Origin: Primula veris
Lineage: Eukaryota > Streptophyta > Magnoliopsida > Ericales > Primulaceae
Length of the DNA stretch: 64,000 bases
Direction of reading: 5' to 3'
Assembly (NCBI GenBank): GCA_963682055.1
Contig: OY821743.1
Coordinates: 16,775,566 to 16,839,565, forward strand
Below are positions 46,798-58,858 of this stretch, one piece after another; the first letter of the stretch is position 1, and each line of letters starts with the position of its first letter. The notes beneath the pieces are model-generated. The model ran no database searches and was not told the DNA's origin. It saw nothing but the letters and a program-made list of their open reading frames with translations. The position numbers and the translations under genes are program-made.

Positions 46798-47602
46798 TTA
46801 GGTTATCCACCAAGGTAGAGAATAGTTCTTTCTAAAAGATTACGCGCCTTAAATTCACTATATATAGTAATTACGAAAGTTGTCCCAAAGATATGTTCAT
46901 GCTTCTGGCTGTAACCAGCAATAGGATCCAATTTCGTTTGAGCCACCTATTCACTATTATTACATCTTCCTTGAAATAGAGTCACTTTCTTGCCTTTGAT
47001 GATTCTTGCAACAAAATGAAAATGAAAGCAATAATTGAGAAGGGTTGAAGAAACTAAGCGGGAGTAGTGCGTCCATACAATCAGTAGCGGCCCAAACTCT
47101 TTCAGCATCCCAACGGAGGCAAAAAATTTGCTCCTCGTTAAATTTTAACTAATAATATTAATTCAAGAGTGTGTTATTAACGTTCAAGACAAATTTAAAA
47201 TAGTTTACAATGAAAGAAATAAAATTTAATACGAAATTATTTATGCCTATTAACTAATAAAAAAAACAACTTTTAATGCTAATTAAAAGAAACTAACAAT
47301 ATTTGATATAAAAAAATAAGATACCAAAGTGAACATGCTTCCAACTATTAAGGCTAGATAGCATCAAACTTTACAAAGGTACTCTAATCCCCAATTTCAC
47401 AACTAAATACAATTAGTAGAAAAGAGGATGATTGTTATGTAATTTACGCAAAAAAAATAGTTTCCTTATTCCATTTTACTTCCACACACACCACACACCA
47501 CACACCACACTTCCCCTAAAATAGTTTCCTTATTCCATTTTACTTCCACACACACATCACATCCGTCGAAGATATGAATCTTGATGATGTTAACATAAAA
47601 TC
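46798..47602. other. Unassigned sequence with a 64-bp tandem duplication
   Basis: No gene. At 47455-47562 a 64-bp unit (AATAGTTTCCTTATTCCATT..., with CACACCACAC microsatellite) is repeated about 1.7 times. Confidence 0.6.
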
Positions 47603-48004
47603 AAAATATCTTAAAAATGATTCATTTATCTTGGCTATATATGCAAGCAGCACAAGTGTGTTACATTCTTTATCCAAGACGGTCGATAAGAGAAAATAAT
47701 GATATAGGAATGAGGAAAAAAAAACAAGCAAGAGTGATAAGTACTGGTGAACTGTATGTAAGATTAAATCTAGACCGATTATTGTTCAACATACTAATAT
47801 TGAATCAGAAGAAACAAAGGCATTTCAAAATGATGAAAGTCTTGGGCACCGAATTACAAAGCCGGGGTTTATTAGTCCTGGACCCTTAAACGTTGTCGAT
47901 CCTGAACCAGGATATCAAATCCATATAGAGCCGAAAGTGATGAAAAAGCAATTATAATAGTAAGCTCATTGGATTCGAGTGATTATGATGCACATGACAA
48001 TTAA
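47603..48004 (+). pseudogene. CACTA TNP2-like transposase, C-terminal tail
   Basis: Frames give QAAQVCYILYPRRS (family pattern near the end of TNP2: DPFILAxQAxQVxYxxxP), then TGELYVRLN, ITKPGFISPGPLNVVDPEPG and, after a shift, IIIVSSLDSSDYDAHDN ending in TAA at 48002-48004. This is the tail that follows DUF4216 in TNP2 proteins as I remember them. The preceding transposase body is not adjacent. Confidence 0.6.
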
Positions 48005-49310
48005 CGAAGAAAATTTATTTATGAATGTACTAAAAAAATTGTATGTTTTGTATAATAAATAAAATTATGCTTTAGACATTATATGGCTTATAAAAATTCT
48101 AATTTTTCACATTTCCCCACACTTATTTTGGTTTTGCGCTTATATTTTCCCCATTCTTTTGCTTTCATTAACACTTTTATGATATTATAAGACAGACCAC
48201 TCTGTCTCATACACCCCCATAAAACAAAACACTAGCCGCTCGACTCACTCACATGTCTCTCTCTCTGTCTCCTTTTCTATGTCTCTTTTTCTCTGTATAT
48301 ATGTTATTTTTTAAAAAAAAATTAGCTGCTGCAGAATTTGTTGTTGTTCTTCATCTATTTGTTTTTTGCTCCTTTAATAGTTTTATTAAAATATTGAGTA
48401 TTTAGTGGTATGTACTTGTGAAAACAGGTGCATTTTTCTTCTTTGTGTGTGTTTCTTTATAGTTAAGACAATTTAGTGTGATTTGAATCTGAATCTTTCA
48501 TATTGATGGTATATTAACACTAAATTTGATCTAATTGGTGCAATTATTAAACGTATTCTTATTTTTTTACCTATTTCAATTAATGAATATGTGTATCAAA
48601 TGTACTTTTTTTTTTTACCAAGTTAAGTGTGTGAAGTATATTTACCTCCAAATTTTGAAATATTGAGTTAGTAAATCTAGAAGTTTATTAATAGATTGAA
48701 ATATCCATGTATAATTGTCTTTATACTGTAAAAAAAAGAAGTGATTATTCCATTTTAAGTTTGATATAACTAGTTGTCAAAATTTAAGTGACTTTGTAAA
48801 ACAGAACAAATCAAATACCCTATTTAAGTTTGATAAACCTGGCTGTTAAGGAAAATAAATGACCAAATTAAATACTCTGTTTATACCTTGTTTACCCTAT
48901 TCGGCTATCAAGTGATTTTATACTGTTTGAGTGTGATTTATCTATGTAGTTTTGAAATTATTTCACATATTCCCGCTGTGTATCTACATCAATTTTCTTA
49001 TAGCTATGTATATCATGTTTATGTTTCTCTTGCAACATTGCCTTGGATTTTTATATTCAGGAAAAAATGGGTTGATTCATCTTAAACTCTTGTAACTATT
49101 TTCGACTAAAAAGCAAAAAAAAACTCAGGTTTAAACTGAATTTGTCTATATGTAGTTAATTTTTCTTCTTCTTTAGCGTCAATTTTCAAAACAAACTAAG
49201 TCTATATTCCCTTGATTTTGTCAAAGGTACTTGTGAAACTAAAAAATTCATCTTTTTGCTGATTGCTTTTTTGTAAACAATTAAATAATAAATCTTTTGC
49301 TTTGTTTGTA
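48005..49310. other. Spacer between TNP2 tail and TNP1-like gene
   Basis: AT-rich and non-coding. It would contain the leader or first intron of the TNP1-like gene. No gene recognised. Confidence 0.4.
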
Positions 49311-51745
49311 AGGTTATAGGGAAAGTACCTTCAGTTGATGGCGGTTCTTGTGGGCGCAGTTCTTGTGGATGCGGTTCTGGTGGGCGCAACCCTTATGCAC
49401 ATGGTACACCGATGCCATATCAACTACAAGATATGCCAGACACTCGTGAGAGCATCGATAGTGTGGGGACTTTAGCCCCGAACGAAGACCCTTAGTAGAA
49501 AGGAGCGGATCATCTAATGCATCTCTAAGTGCAACACTAGCTGTAGAGGTTGCGGCTGCCGAGGTCCGTGCGGCTAATGTTTACGCTAATGCCACTGCCG
49601 CAGCTGAGATTGCAGCCACTGCCGCTGCTGAGGCTCAGGTTTCTGCTGTGGTGGCTCAGGCTGCTACGGCAGTAGATGTGGCCCTCGAGGACGATGCAAT
49701 CCATGATGAGTACCCTAACGCCAACAAGATCTTAATCATCGTGGTTCCCGGGAGAATTCCTTGGTAAGATATCCAAATCTGGCACTTGTTTTGGTTTTTT
49801 TCTATATTTTGAATTGTCTCCATTGTTTTTTTTTTCAACATTGTTTTTTTACTTTTTATAGGTTCCAACCATCAATAGCTACCAAAATGAACCAGATCTT
49901 CAAAAATAAAGTGCAAGAAGAGGGGTCAAACTGGACAAAAGTCACACCCGAAATGAAAGATAACTATTGGGAAGAATTTAAGGTATCTCGTTACGTTTTG
50001 GACTTCAATACTTTAAAATTTATGCATTCGTTTTATAGTTAAATATTAGTGCTCGTGTAACTGGTTTCAATAATACGTGTGCAGTCATGTTGTCTAATCA
50101 AAATCAAAATAGAGACGAGTTAGTCTAATTTCAGCTAACGTACAACCTTCATAAAACTTAAGTTCAGCTAAATATGAACTACAAATTTAGGAGTTTCAGT
50201 ATAGTCTTTTTAAGGCTGCTTTCATTCTCTTTTCCTTTGCTTCTAAGGCATTGCAAGCCGCTTTCATTAGTCTCCCTTTACCCACTGTCCAGAATGTCTC
50301 CCTTTCGTTAGCATTGGTATCTTTCTCATCAGATGGGTATAAAGTTACAGAACTATCTTATTTAATCCATCATTTTTTTATTCCTCTTTCCTTTCACCAT
50401 TTAATTGTTCGTTTACATTTAAAGTTTATGTTATTTTGTTTGAATTCTATTATGTAGAAGTATTTCATTTGGGCTAGAGGGGCGGAAGAAGCTATTAAGA
50501 ACTGCTGGAAAGAAACAGCCGGGAGACGCTATCGAGATTTTATAAAGGTTGGCTCCAATGGGCGCTAACGGCAGTGCTCTATGCACACTGGAGGTTCCAT
50601 CACAGCTTCTGAGCACGCCATATGTTTTGAAATGAAGAATAGAAGAAATCCAACTTGCAACGAGTTGTTCGAGACCACACAAGAGGAAGGACAAGTCCTT
50701 TGTTGATGAGAAGTCGGCTGCCATAAGTGTAAGAAAGTCACTCGTCTCTGCCTTTTTCTTAGTTTACATAATAATATTGTAAATTAGTTACATGATATCT
50801 GGGAAATTTTATGATGAATAACTTAATGATTGTTAGTAAATTGTAGTTGAACAGAAATCCATGTGATCGATTTTAATTATTTGCACATGCTCACAAAAGA
50901 AACTATATTGCAACTGCTGATTTATATATGTTTATTATAGTATGATTGGCAACATTTGACGTGTTTGTGATTATCTATATGAGCTGGTTATATTTTTTGT
51001 TGTTCCTACACTTTTGATTTCATCTTTTGAGTTAGCTAGGTGAATATCATGGAGTGTTTGCACATTGGAATAAGATCATGCCTGAGCATGCGTAACTTAT
51101 ATTAATTATAAGTTATCTTCTGTTTTGCAAATCAATTGTCAAGTTTGTTATCTTGAGTTAGCAGTTCTTTGATTACTTGCTCATTTTGAACTATATATAT
51201 TAGTAATTTGGCTGTTGGTTCTTGGGTCTGAACATGTAATTTTTATAGGTCGATTTTGTAGCAAAGAAGTTGGTGTTTTCCCAACAATCGAACGAGTCTG
51301 CCATCGTTCCCAAGGATGATGATATCTTTTTGGAGGTAGTCGGCGGCCAAAACAAGAGTGGTGTTATTTATGGGTTGGGTTCGCAAAGCTTCCCAGTCAA
51401 CTACGGAAATTCGACTCTAGGTTCGTCAAATTCTATATTGCCTCAACAAGTGTCTATTGCCATGATGCAAGACTTTGTCACCCAAGCTCTAAATGATTTT
51501 GGACTTCAAAATAGGAAAACATTGGAAGACGAATCGGAAAAACTGTCGAGTCTCAAATGAGTCCGTTTGAAAGCTCACTTCAAAAAATTTAAAATCTACT
51601 AGCATCCATGACAAGTGGCTTGCAAAGACAGGATATTACTTGGGCTTCTATTTTTGGAAATTTGGTACGTTTGGATGAAGAAGTAGAGTATGAGGCAGAA
51701 GACGAAGATGTAGATTTGAGAGAAGATGATATTAATGAAGATTAG
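49311..51745 (+). pseudogene. TNP1/TNPA-like CACTA protein (Ptta/En/Spm family), broken
   Basis: Exon-like blocks: 49311-49769 (an Ala/Val-rich stretch AATAAAEIAATAAAEAQVSA), 49862-49983 (ATKMNQIFKNKVQEEGSNWT then EMKDNYWEEFK, with GT and AG borders that join in frame at Trp), 50458 on (KYFIWARGAEEAIKNCWKET then GRRYRDFI), and 51250-51560 (SQQSNESAIVPKDDDIFLEV then VGGQNKSGVIYGLGSQS). The last is the signature of plant En/Spm-type accessory transposase proteins. A further acidic piece runs to 51745. Several frameshifts and stops break it. TNP1/TNPA binds subterminal repeats and works with TNP2. Confidence 0.8.
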
Positions 51746-52049
51746 ATTAATAATGGTGGCTACGGAGAATAGGACTTTTTGTGACGCGTCTATGTAGTAC
51801 TTTTACGATCTGTCAATATTTTAAGACTTATGTAATTTTGTGATTATAGGGTTGTAGCGGGTAGGAAAAAAACAGCGGGTGAACTGATATCTAGTTAATG
51901 CTAAATTTGTCCACTAAAACAGTGGCTTAACTTGAATCTTTTTGGGACTGTAGGTTGAATGATGGGAAGTTGTAATATTTTGGTTAACTTTTTTTTTTTT
52001 TTGAAAATGACTAGTTAATGCTCTCTTTATTCTGTTAAACTTTGGTTTA

Positions 52050-52582
52050 ATACATATATATTTGTTTTAATACGTATATATATATTTGCAAATTACTAGC
52101 AACTAATTGTAACATAAATTTATATTTTTTACTTGATGGATAAAGAATAGCAACAAATTTCAGTAACAAAATAACAACATATTTAAAACTTTTTAATAAA
52201 TAAACAATATAAATTGTAACAAATATAAACCATGATAGCTGCAATTATTTGAATATAAAATGGAATTGATGAACAATCTGTGATAAATTTCCGACAATAA
52301 AATTTGTGTTACAGATTTGTTGCCTTTTACATCAAAAAAAATCCGTCAAGTAGAAATATAAAAAGTATGATACAATTATGTTACAAATATAGCAACATAA
52401 AAAGTATGTTACTGTTATGTTGCTAACAACAATCGTCTGTTACTAATTCAGTTGCTGTAATCTGCAACAAGGCAAACAATAACATACCGTTTTTTGTTGC
52501 TAAATTGTTGCTAATCTTCATTTGTAACAGAATTAGCTTCAATAGCAACAATTTTTCTTGTTGCCATCGGTCTTTTGTAGTG
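52050..52582 (+). mobile_element. Right end of a CACTA element with subterminal repeats
   Basis: Ends in CGGTCTTTTGTAGTG at 52582, the inverted CACTACAAAA terminus. The preceding 500 bp is filled with short direct and inverted motifs around GTTGCT, AGCAAC, GTTAC and GTAAC, as in CACTA subterminal regions where TNP1/TNPA binds. The left terminus was not found near the TNP2 tail. Confidence 0.8.
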
Positions 52583-52608
52583 AATTATACATTCTGCTAC
52601 TTTTTCAA

Positions 52609-52848
52609 GAACTTGATTGTATCAAATCTCAAATATTGAAACTCAATACTTGGCAACACATATATTTTTGGGAATTTTTTTCTATTTATCACAAAAATTC
52701 AAACATACAAAGATAAACAAATTCGAAAGAACTTGATTGTATCAAATCTCAAATATTGAAACTCAATACTTAGCAACACATATATTTTTGGAATTTTTTT
52801 TCTATTTATCACAAAGATTCAAACATACAAAGATAAACAAATTCGAAA
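52609..52848. repeat. 120-bp tandem duplication
   Basis: Two near-identical 120-bp units, 52609-52728 and 52729-52848, both opening GAACTTGATTGTATCAAATC and ending AACAAATTCGAAA. They fill the gap between the CACTA end and the Mutator-like element. Confidence 0.95.
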
Positions 52849-53783
52849 TTGAAATTTAGAAATGAGGCTGGATTTTTACATTACAATTTTTCTGAAAAAA
52901 CGCACAAACCGTAAAAAAAAATTACAAACCGTACATTTTATCTACAAACCGTATATTTTATTTACGGTCTGTGTTTTCAGTGCAAACCGTACAAAACATG
53001 TACAAACCGTACATATTATCTACGGTTTACCTGAATTTTCAGAAATTACACTTTTGGTCCCTGCGTCATTTAAACAGAAAAAACATCTCTCATTCAAAAA
53101 AAAAAACAGAGAAATTTAAGAAAAAAAAACTCAAATCATCACTAATCAACCAAAATAAATACAATAACCATCAAATTTCATCCAATTAAACCACGTTTAT
53201 CTAATTCAAGATATTTCTTTACTCCATAGTTTATTATTTATTTTATATAGTTTTAATTTGCAAAATAGGGAAAAAGATATAAAATATGTCATTTGATTAA
53301 TTGATTATTCACTTAGAATTTCTTGTTGTTTGTATAGTTATAATTTCTTGTTGTTTGTTTATATTAATTAAAGAAAATTAGGGTTGTTGATATTTTTCCC
53401 ATTTTATAAAAAAAATAGAGTTTTTATTCAAATTTGTTTATTTAGATATTTATTAATAATTGTTTGGTTATCATTAAATGTGTATGTTTCTTATCTTGTT
53501 TTGATTGAGAAAAATAAAAATAGTTAGAGTTTATTAATATTTACCCGTTTTGAAAATTAGCTGTTTTATAAAATTAGGTTTTTTTTAATTACTTTTTTTG
53601 AATAAATATTAGTTGTAACTTGTTTTTGTGGAATCTTAGCTAATCTAACCATATAGAAAAGCGAGCATGATTTGTTGGTCTAATTACTCTCTATATATAT
53701 ATATATTTTACCAACTATATTTTATAGGCTACCATTTTCCGACAAATTGTTTAATTTTATATAATGTTTAATACAGATTCTTC

Positions 53784-54427
53784 ATGGCTCATCCAGATCC
53801 ACAGATTAAAGGTAAGATGGGCATTTTACGCCAGACCATGGCTTTTATTTATTATTTGAAGAACCAGTCTGATGAGAATTGTACTTGCGGTATAAAGTTG
53901 TCTCACGGGTTACCTTGTCATCATATTATGAGTTAACATAATTTATTCGGGAAGGCTCTTCCACTAGAATATATTCATACATTCTGAAAAAAATTATATG
54001 TAATTGATGATAATGGAAACAACGATGATTATGGGGTAGATGGTGATCTAGAAGAGTTTGAAAGTGTTTATTCTACCAAAACTAATGTTGAAAAACGGCG
54101 TATGAAAACACAACTCCGAGAGATAAACTTACCATCTAGAACATCCATGAATGATCGTGAAGTGAGACAAACTAGAGGAAGACCTAGAAAATGAGACAAT
54201 TCTAGTAAGAGAGATAAGTCGGGATGAGAGTATGTGGAGTAACAGAGTGATAGTGCTAGTAGAGATAAAGGTAAAGGTAAAACGGAAGAAACACCGGAGG
54301 TAAAGGTAAACCCAACTATGAGGACGTGAAACCAAACAAATAACCTCACCACCACTAGACAAAGCTTCCCGTACAGTGACCAAATATGGGTCATGTTACA
54401 TAATTACATCGATACGGTTTATGATGT
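53784..54427 (+). pseudogene. MULE transposase C-terminal part (SWIM finger and linker), broken
   Basis: From MAHPDPQIKG the frame reaches ENCTCGIKLSHGLPCHHIMS, a CxC...CxH SWIM zinc finger as in MULE transposases, then a TAA. It resumes with HNLFGKALPLEYIHTF, a TGA, then KKLYVIDDNGNN, KTNVEKRRMKTQLREINLPS and TRGRPRK (AT-hook-like), followed by more stops. The SWIM region normally follows the DDE core, which is absent here. Confidence 0.75.
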
Positions 54428-54910
54428 GTGTGGGATGATAACTGTGGGTTCCGAGTAATTGCAAATGTCATGGGTAAAGAAAATGGGGACAATGATTGCT
54501 ATGCAATTAGATGTGAGTTGTTTCAAGAGTTTCAGCAAATGAAAGGTGTTTATTATGATCTGTTTGAGAATTTCAATTTTGAAGGTTATCAATATGATTA
54601 TATTATATCCAGTTTGAATTTTTATCATCCTACATATTATGTCCCTTGTGACAAATGGATGAGATTTCCATCTTATAGTTTTTTAATTGCATCTCATTAT
54701 AATATCTTAATTGTATTGTTATCATTATGGCCAAACAAAAATGGAGGGGTAGAAATATGGAATGCCACTTTTTTACCTCTTTATACTGGTCCGCCTCCTG
54801 GAACGACATATTACATCTCTACTGTAATGGTATACATCAACAGTTGTCATTATGCTGAAATTATTCCTAAAGAATGGATCTTCTCAATGCCAAGAATTAT
54901 AGCACGGTAA
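54428..54910 (+). pseudogene. OTU-type cysteine protease domain carried by the MULE
   Basis: A 160-codon open frame, entered by a frameshift from the linker. DDNCGFRVIANVMG carries the OTU catalytic Cys (residue 6) in a DxNC context, with Asp for the usual Gly. WMRFPSYSFLIASHYNILIV is the typical middle, and VYINSCHYAEI near residue 141 supplies the catalytic His region. The domain has the full expected order and ends IPKEWIFSMPRIIAR then TAA. OTU proteins are deubiquitinating or related cysteine proteases. Whether this one is expressed is unknown: the upstream frame is broken and the frame's first codon is GTG. Confidence 0.75.
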
Positions 54911-55929
54911 GAACAAATACGCACTGAAGCTGCTGAGCCATGTAATGAATTTTTTTGAGCAAATTTCAATTTATATATAGCGCTAGAAACGCAATCGGGA
55001 AAGAAAATCTTAACTGAAAAAGATGCTATAAATGTATCAAGTCCATAATTAGTTTTTTTTTTTTTTTTTTTTTTATGTAAAGTACTTTTTTTCCAAGTTG
55101 TTGTAAACTGGTTTTGACGAGGCTCAAATAAAATTATGTGATGTACCAATATGTTTTATGAAATTTAGTCAATGTTTGCATATTGAGTTAATTTATTTTA
55201 TGAAATTTATATAATTTATCATTGTTTCATTAAAAAAAATGACAATTGGCAACAAATTGACAATTTAGTTAATCTTTTATATTAAGTTATTCAAGTGTTG
55301 AAAATTTTTATTTTTATTTTATCTATATTTTTAAGAATAGGATATTTAGTTTTTTATAAAAAAAAATTCATCTTTATAATTAAAAAAAAAATCATGATTA
55401 ATTTTAAAAATTGGAGTATTTTTATTGATAGAACCAATATTACAACTCTAATAAACTAAAAAAATTATCAAATCAACTAAACATGAAATTTGTCAAATCA
55501 ACCTTTTTTGGATAAATTTGTCTAAGTCTAGGTTTGTGTTTATTTTTTGAGATTGTTAGAATTGACCAAATTTATATATAAAAAAAATCATGTCTAAAAT
55601 ATTTAGCATTTTTATTTTATCTATATTTTTAAGAATATGCCATTTAGTTTTTTATAAAGAAAATTCATGTTTAATTTTTAAAAAAATTATTATTTTTATT
55701 TGATAGGACCAATATTCAGTTTTTACGAAATGCAGGGACTATTATGTAATTTCTGTAAATTACAGCAAAACCGTACAAAAAATTTACGGTCTGTAGATTA
55801 AATGTACGGTTTATACTGAAATACAAACTGTAGATTTAATCTACAGTCTTTTTTTTATTTTTTTTTATTTTACAGTTGATGTGTTTTTTTAGAAAAAATA
55901 TAATAGAAAAATTCAGGCTTTTTAGAAAT

Positions 55930-58207
55930 AATAGGAAAAACAATGATTAAAGTAAATCTATAAAATATTTTTTTCCTCATCCTAATGAGACAAGGAAATA
56001 ATATTTATACTCAATCATTTGAGTGGTTTTATGGGAATTACAAAAGGGACTCTCATACTTAAAAAAAATATACACTTAAAACCCCTGCATTATTAATTGT
56101 TCATAACTTAGCCCTACATTTCTAATATTCGATAACTTCCCTTATTCCTCTCATTGTATCTCCATTGTCGCCTTGTCGACTCATTATATTTATGCGCAAA
56201 GAAAATTAGGTATGCATAAAATTAAGGAGTTTGGTTGCCTTTGTCAGAGGTGTTAAACAAATTAGTTGTAGCTTTTAAATTAAGTAAATTGACAACTCAA
56301 TATTTGTTAATATCACATCAAAATTTATGATTAAATTAACTTAATCTCATATCTTTGAGTATTTACACGAACCATGGATTTGAGTGGCCATCTAAGTACT
56401 TAGATGAGTTACATCATGCAATTTTTTCAAAATCCTCCATTTGGATTTTTACACCCAAATTAAATCAACATCAAGTAGAAAGAAAATTAAGCATATTTAA
56501 TTCCAACCGGTAGTAAGCATAACAAAAATAAACAAACCGTAATATTTGATAACCAAATTAAGTGAGATTTGCTAAAAATAACTAAAATCCAAATTGTGAA
56601 GAATTAACTAAAAATCAGAAGATAATTGGAGACTTTAACTTTTCGAACATCTACGAAGAAGTGTGTTTAATCCTCATCCGGTATAGAAAAAATTAAGTAA
56701 TTGTGGGAAAGAGGATAAGATAGATATAAGAAGGGTGAGAGAGAGAGAAATAGAAATATTTCATTTGTGTACGATTATATCAATGATTATTTTCATTTCT
56801 AAAAAAAATGAGTGAGATATTGCTTAGCGGAAAAATGTTATTAACTTTGGCTACTATTACAGTTAAGCTTAAAAGTCTCAGTAACTTTTCCTTTGTTAGC
56901 ATATATGATACTAGTAATTGTCGTTTTTCTATATGCGGCTTCTAAAATCTAAACCATAGGTTCATATATATATGATATGGTCATATGGAAAAGATATACA
57001 TGCATTTTTTATATGCAACTCGACAACGAAAACAAAAGTTTGCAACTAGACTCTTCGTGCAATTTGGCTAACAGTACATCTTGATATTAATTTTATGACA
57101 ATATTCGATAAGTAAAACGTTTTGGTTTAGACATGATTGCAAATTCAAACAAGCAATAATCAAAAATTAGCCAACAACAACAATATAATTATTTGTCCAA
57201 ATATCGTAATTATGAATCTCTTATATACCCTTATATTTTCTTTTTGCTTTTTGAGAATTGGGAACCTAACTTAAAAGAGAAAAAAGAAACACAATTGACC
57301 CAAAAAAAAAGCCAATTAGCCATGACATTAACTAATCGTTTTCATGAAAGAAAATCGTTGGTAGAGCAATTGCGAGTTATTTGGGAGCTTCGTCCAATCG
57401 GAGCCGTTCTTTGTTGTTTCACTACCATTCAACCACAATGATTTTCATGGCAAGATTCCCTATTGGGTTGAAAGATTCTAATTCAACTAAATATCAAGAT
57501 TTATCTCTGCTACACATCGAAAGTGGCTTTGTATTTTATTTATTTACTAAATAAATTAAGTTTATCTTTAGAGTCAAACTGGATTAGACGCTTCTATTTA
57601 CAATCGAGAATAATCTATCATGCCACCTAATTAACACTTTTTCCCTTAAGTTCTTACCAAATTAAAGAGAGATACTATTCAATTTTGATTGATTTGCCGA
57701 TTAATCTTTGCCAACGCAAAAGTAATATACCCACTTTAAAGTTTTTTCACCAAATAAAACATAAATCTCCATTATCAATTTCAAACTTCCAACAGCATAT
57801 ATCTTTTTTGACACATTCCAATTAGGGTTGTAAATGATTAGAAGTGAGCCGAGCGAAGCTCTGTTCATGTTCATTAACAAAAAAACTTGTTCATCTTCGG
57901 TTAATATTCATATATAACGAACAATCACCAACCGAACGCTTGATAAACCAAACACCAAACACCAACCAACAACACCTGGTCTGGATCGGAGCACGAGTTG
58001 TTCATGATTCTCATTTGAAACATTCAATAATAATAGAAAATACTATATACATCCTATTATTTTATTTTTGGTAGAAATGGTCATTTCATATTAGCACTCG
58101 TATATTTTATCATTACTAAATATAAGTACAACGTTAACTAAACAATTAATTTGACATTATAATACAAATAAATCCTAGTTTTCGGTTTATATTTTATTGA
58201 TGTATAA
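55930..58207. other. Unassigned AT-rich intergenic sequence
   Basis: No supported gene in about 2.3 kb. Near 57825 TAGGGTTGTAAATGA and GAGCCGAGCG look like the left end of a hAT word-repeat MITE, but no right end was found. An 82-codon plus-strand frame at 57193-57441 lacks any recognisable motif. Confidence 0.4.
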
Positions 58208-58779
58208 TGATAGAACATAAAAATTAGACCCGAATATTCTATTCGGGTAATATTCAACCCACTTTATAAATGGGTATCCAACGCTTAAATGGATCATCTC
58301 ATGCTTTTTATAGGAAAATAAGGTATTACTATCAAAAGCCCAAGCCCACTCAACTGGGAACCCATGTCTGAAAAACCCCCTGAGATGGAGACATTTGTCA
58401 ACATCTTAGAAAGCATAGTTGCCTATAAATAGACAACCACTCCTCCTAGAAAAGGACCAGAAAATCTATCCAAAAAAATATAGAGAGAAGTTGAGAAAAG
58501 AGAGAAACTAGTCAAGGCATATCACGCCAAGAAATAAACCGAGCAGAGATAAAGCCGAGCACCGAATAAAAGGGGAAAAACACCAAGAAGAGAGATTAAA
58601 TACTCAAGTCGAGCACAATTGTAAAATAGAGATACTAATCCGAGCAAGTGTAATAGTCCGAATAAAGATAATAATCCGAGCAATAACAAAGATCAGGAAG
58701 TGTCATTATTTACAATCGATTTTCTATTATATTATTGTTGAAAAGCCTAACGCGACCGACCAAAGTTATGGCTTTATCA
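58208..58779 (+). mobile_element. 5' LTR of a Tat-type Gypsy element
   Basis: Start placed at TGATAGAACA because the end, next to the PBS, is TTTATCA (inverted TGATA/TATCA). Length about 572 bp. A TATA box GCCTATAAATAG is at 58421-58432. The 3' LTR is outside the window, so the left boundary is an inference. Confidence 0.7.
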
Positions 58780-58781
58780 AA

Positions 58782-58798
58782 TGGTGCCGTCTCCGGGA
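58782..58798 (+). other. Gypsy primer-binding site
   Basis: TGGTGCCGTCTCCGGGA directly follows the LTR end after two bases, in the position and style (TGGxGCCGTxxCCGGGA) of Tat/Athila Gypsy PBSs. Confidence 0.75.
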
Positions 58799-58858
58799 AT
58801 CATCTAGTTCCCAACTAGTTTAGAATTCGAATACCAATACTCTGCCAGACGAGCGACA

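Larger units (their letters stand above)
52864..55920 (+). mobile_element. Mutator-like element (MULE) with long TIRs and OTU domain
   Basis: 3057 bp with an exact 9-bp duplication TTTAGAAAT (52855-52863, 55921-55929). TIRs of about 200 bp begin GAGGCTGGATTTTTAC and, inverted, AAGCCTGAATTTTTC. Both hold several AAACCGTACA / TGTACGGTTT motifs and a 'GTCCCTGC' phrase at their inner ends. The cargo is a SWIM zinc-finger relic and an OTU protease domain, with the DDE transposase core missing. This is an internally deleted derivative. Confidence 0.93.

Noticed and set aside
54068..54394. 84- and 108-codon minus-strand frames
   Set aside because: They overlap the MULE linker pseudogene, whose plus-strand reading (NVEKRRMKTQLREINLPS) matches the expected protein. 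No domain on the minus strand.
57193..57441. 82-codon plus-strand frame
   Set aside because: No motif and isolated in non-coding AT-rich sequence.
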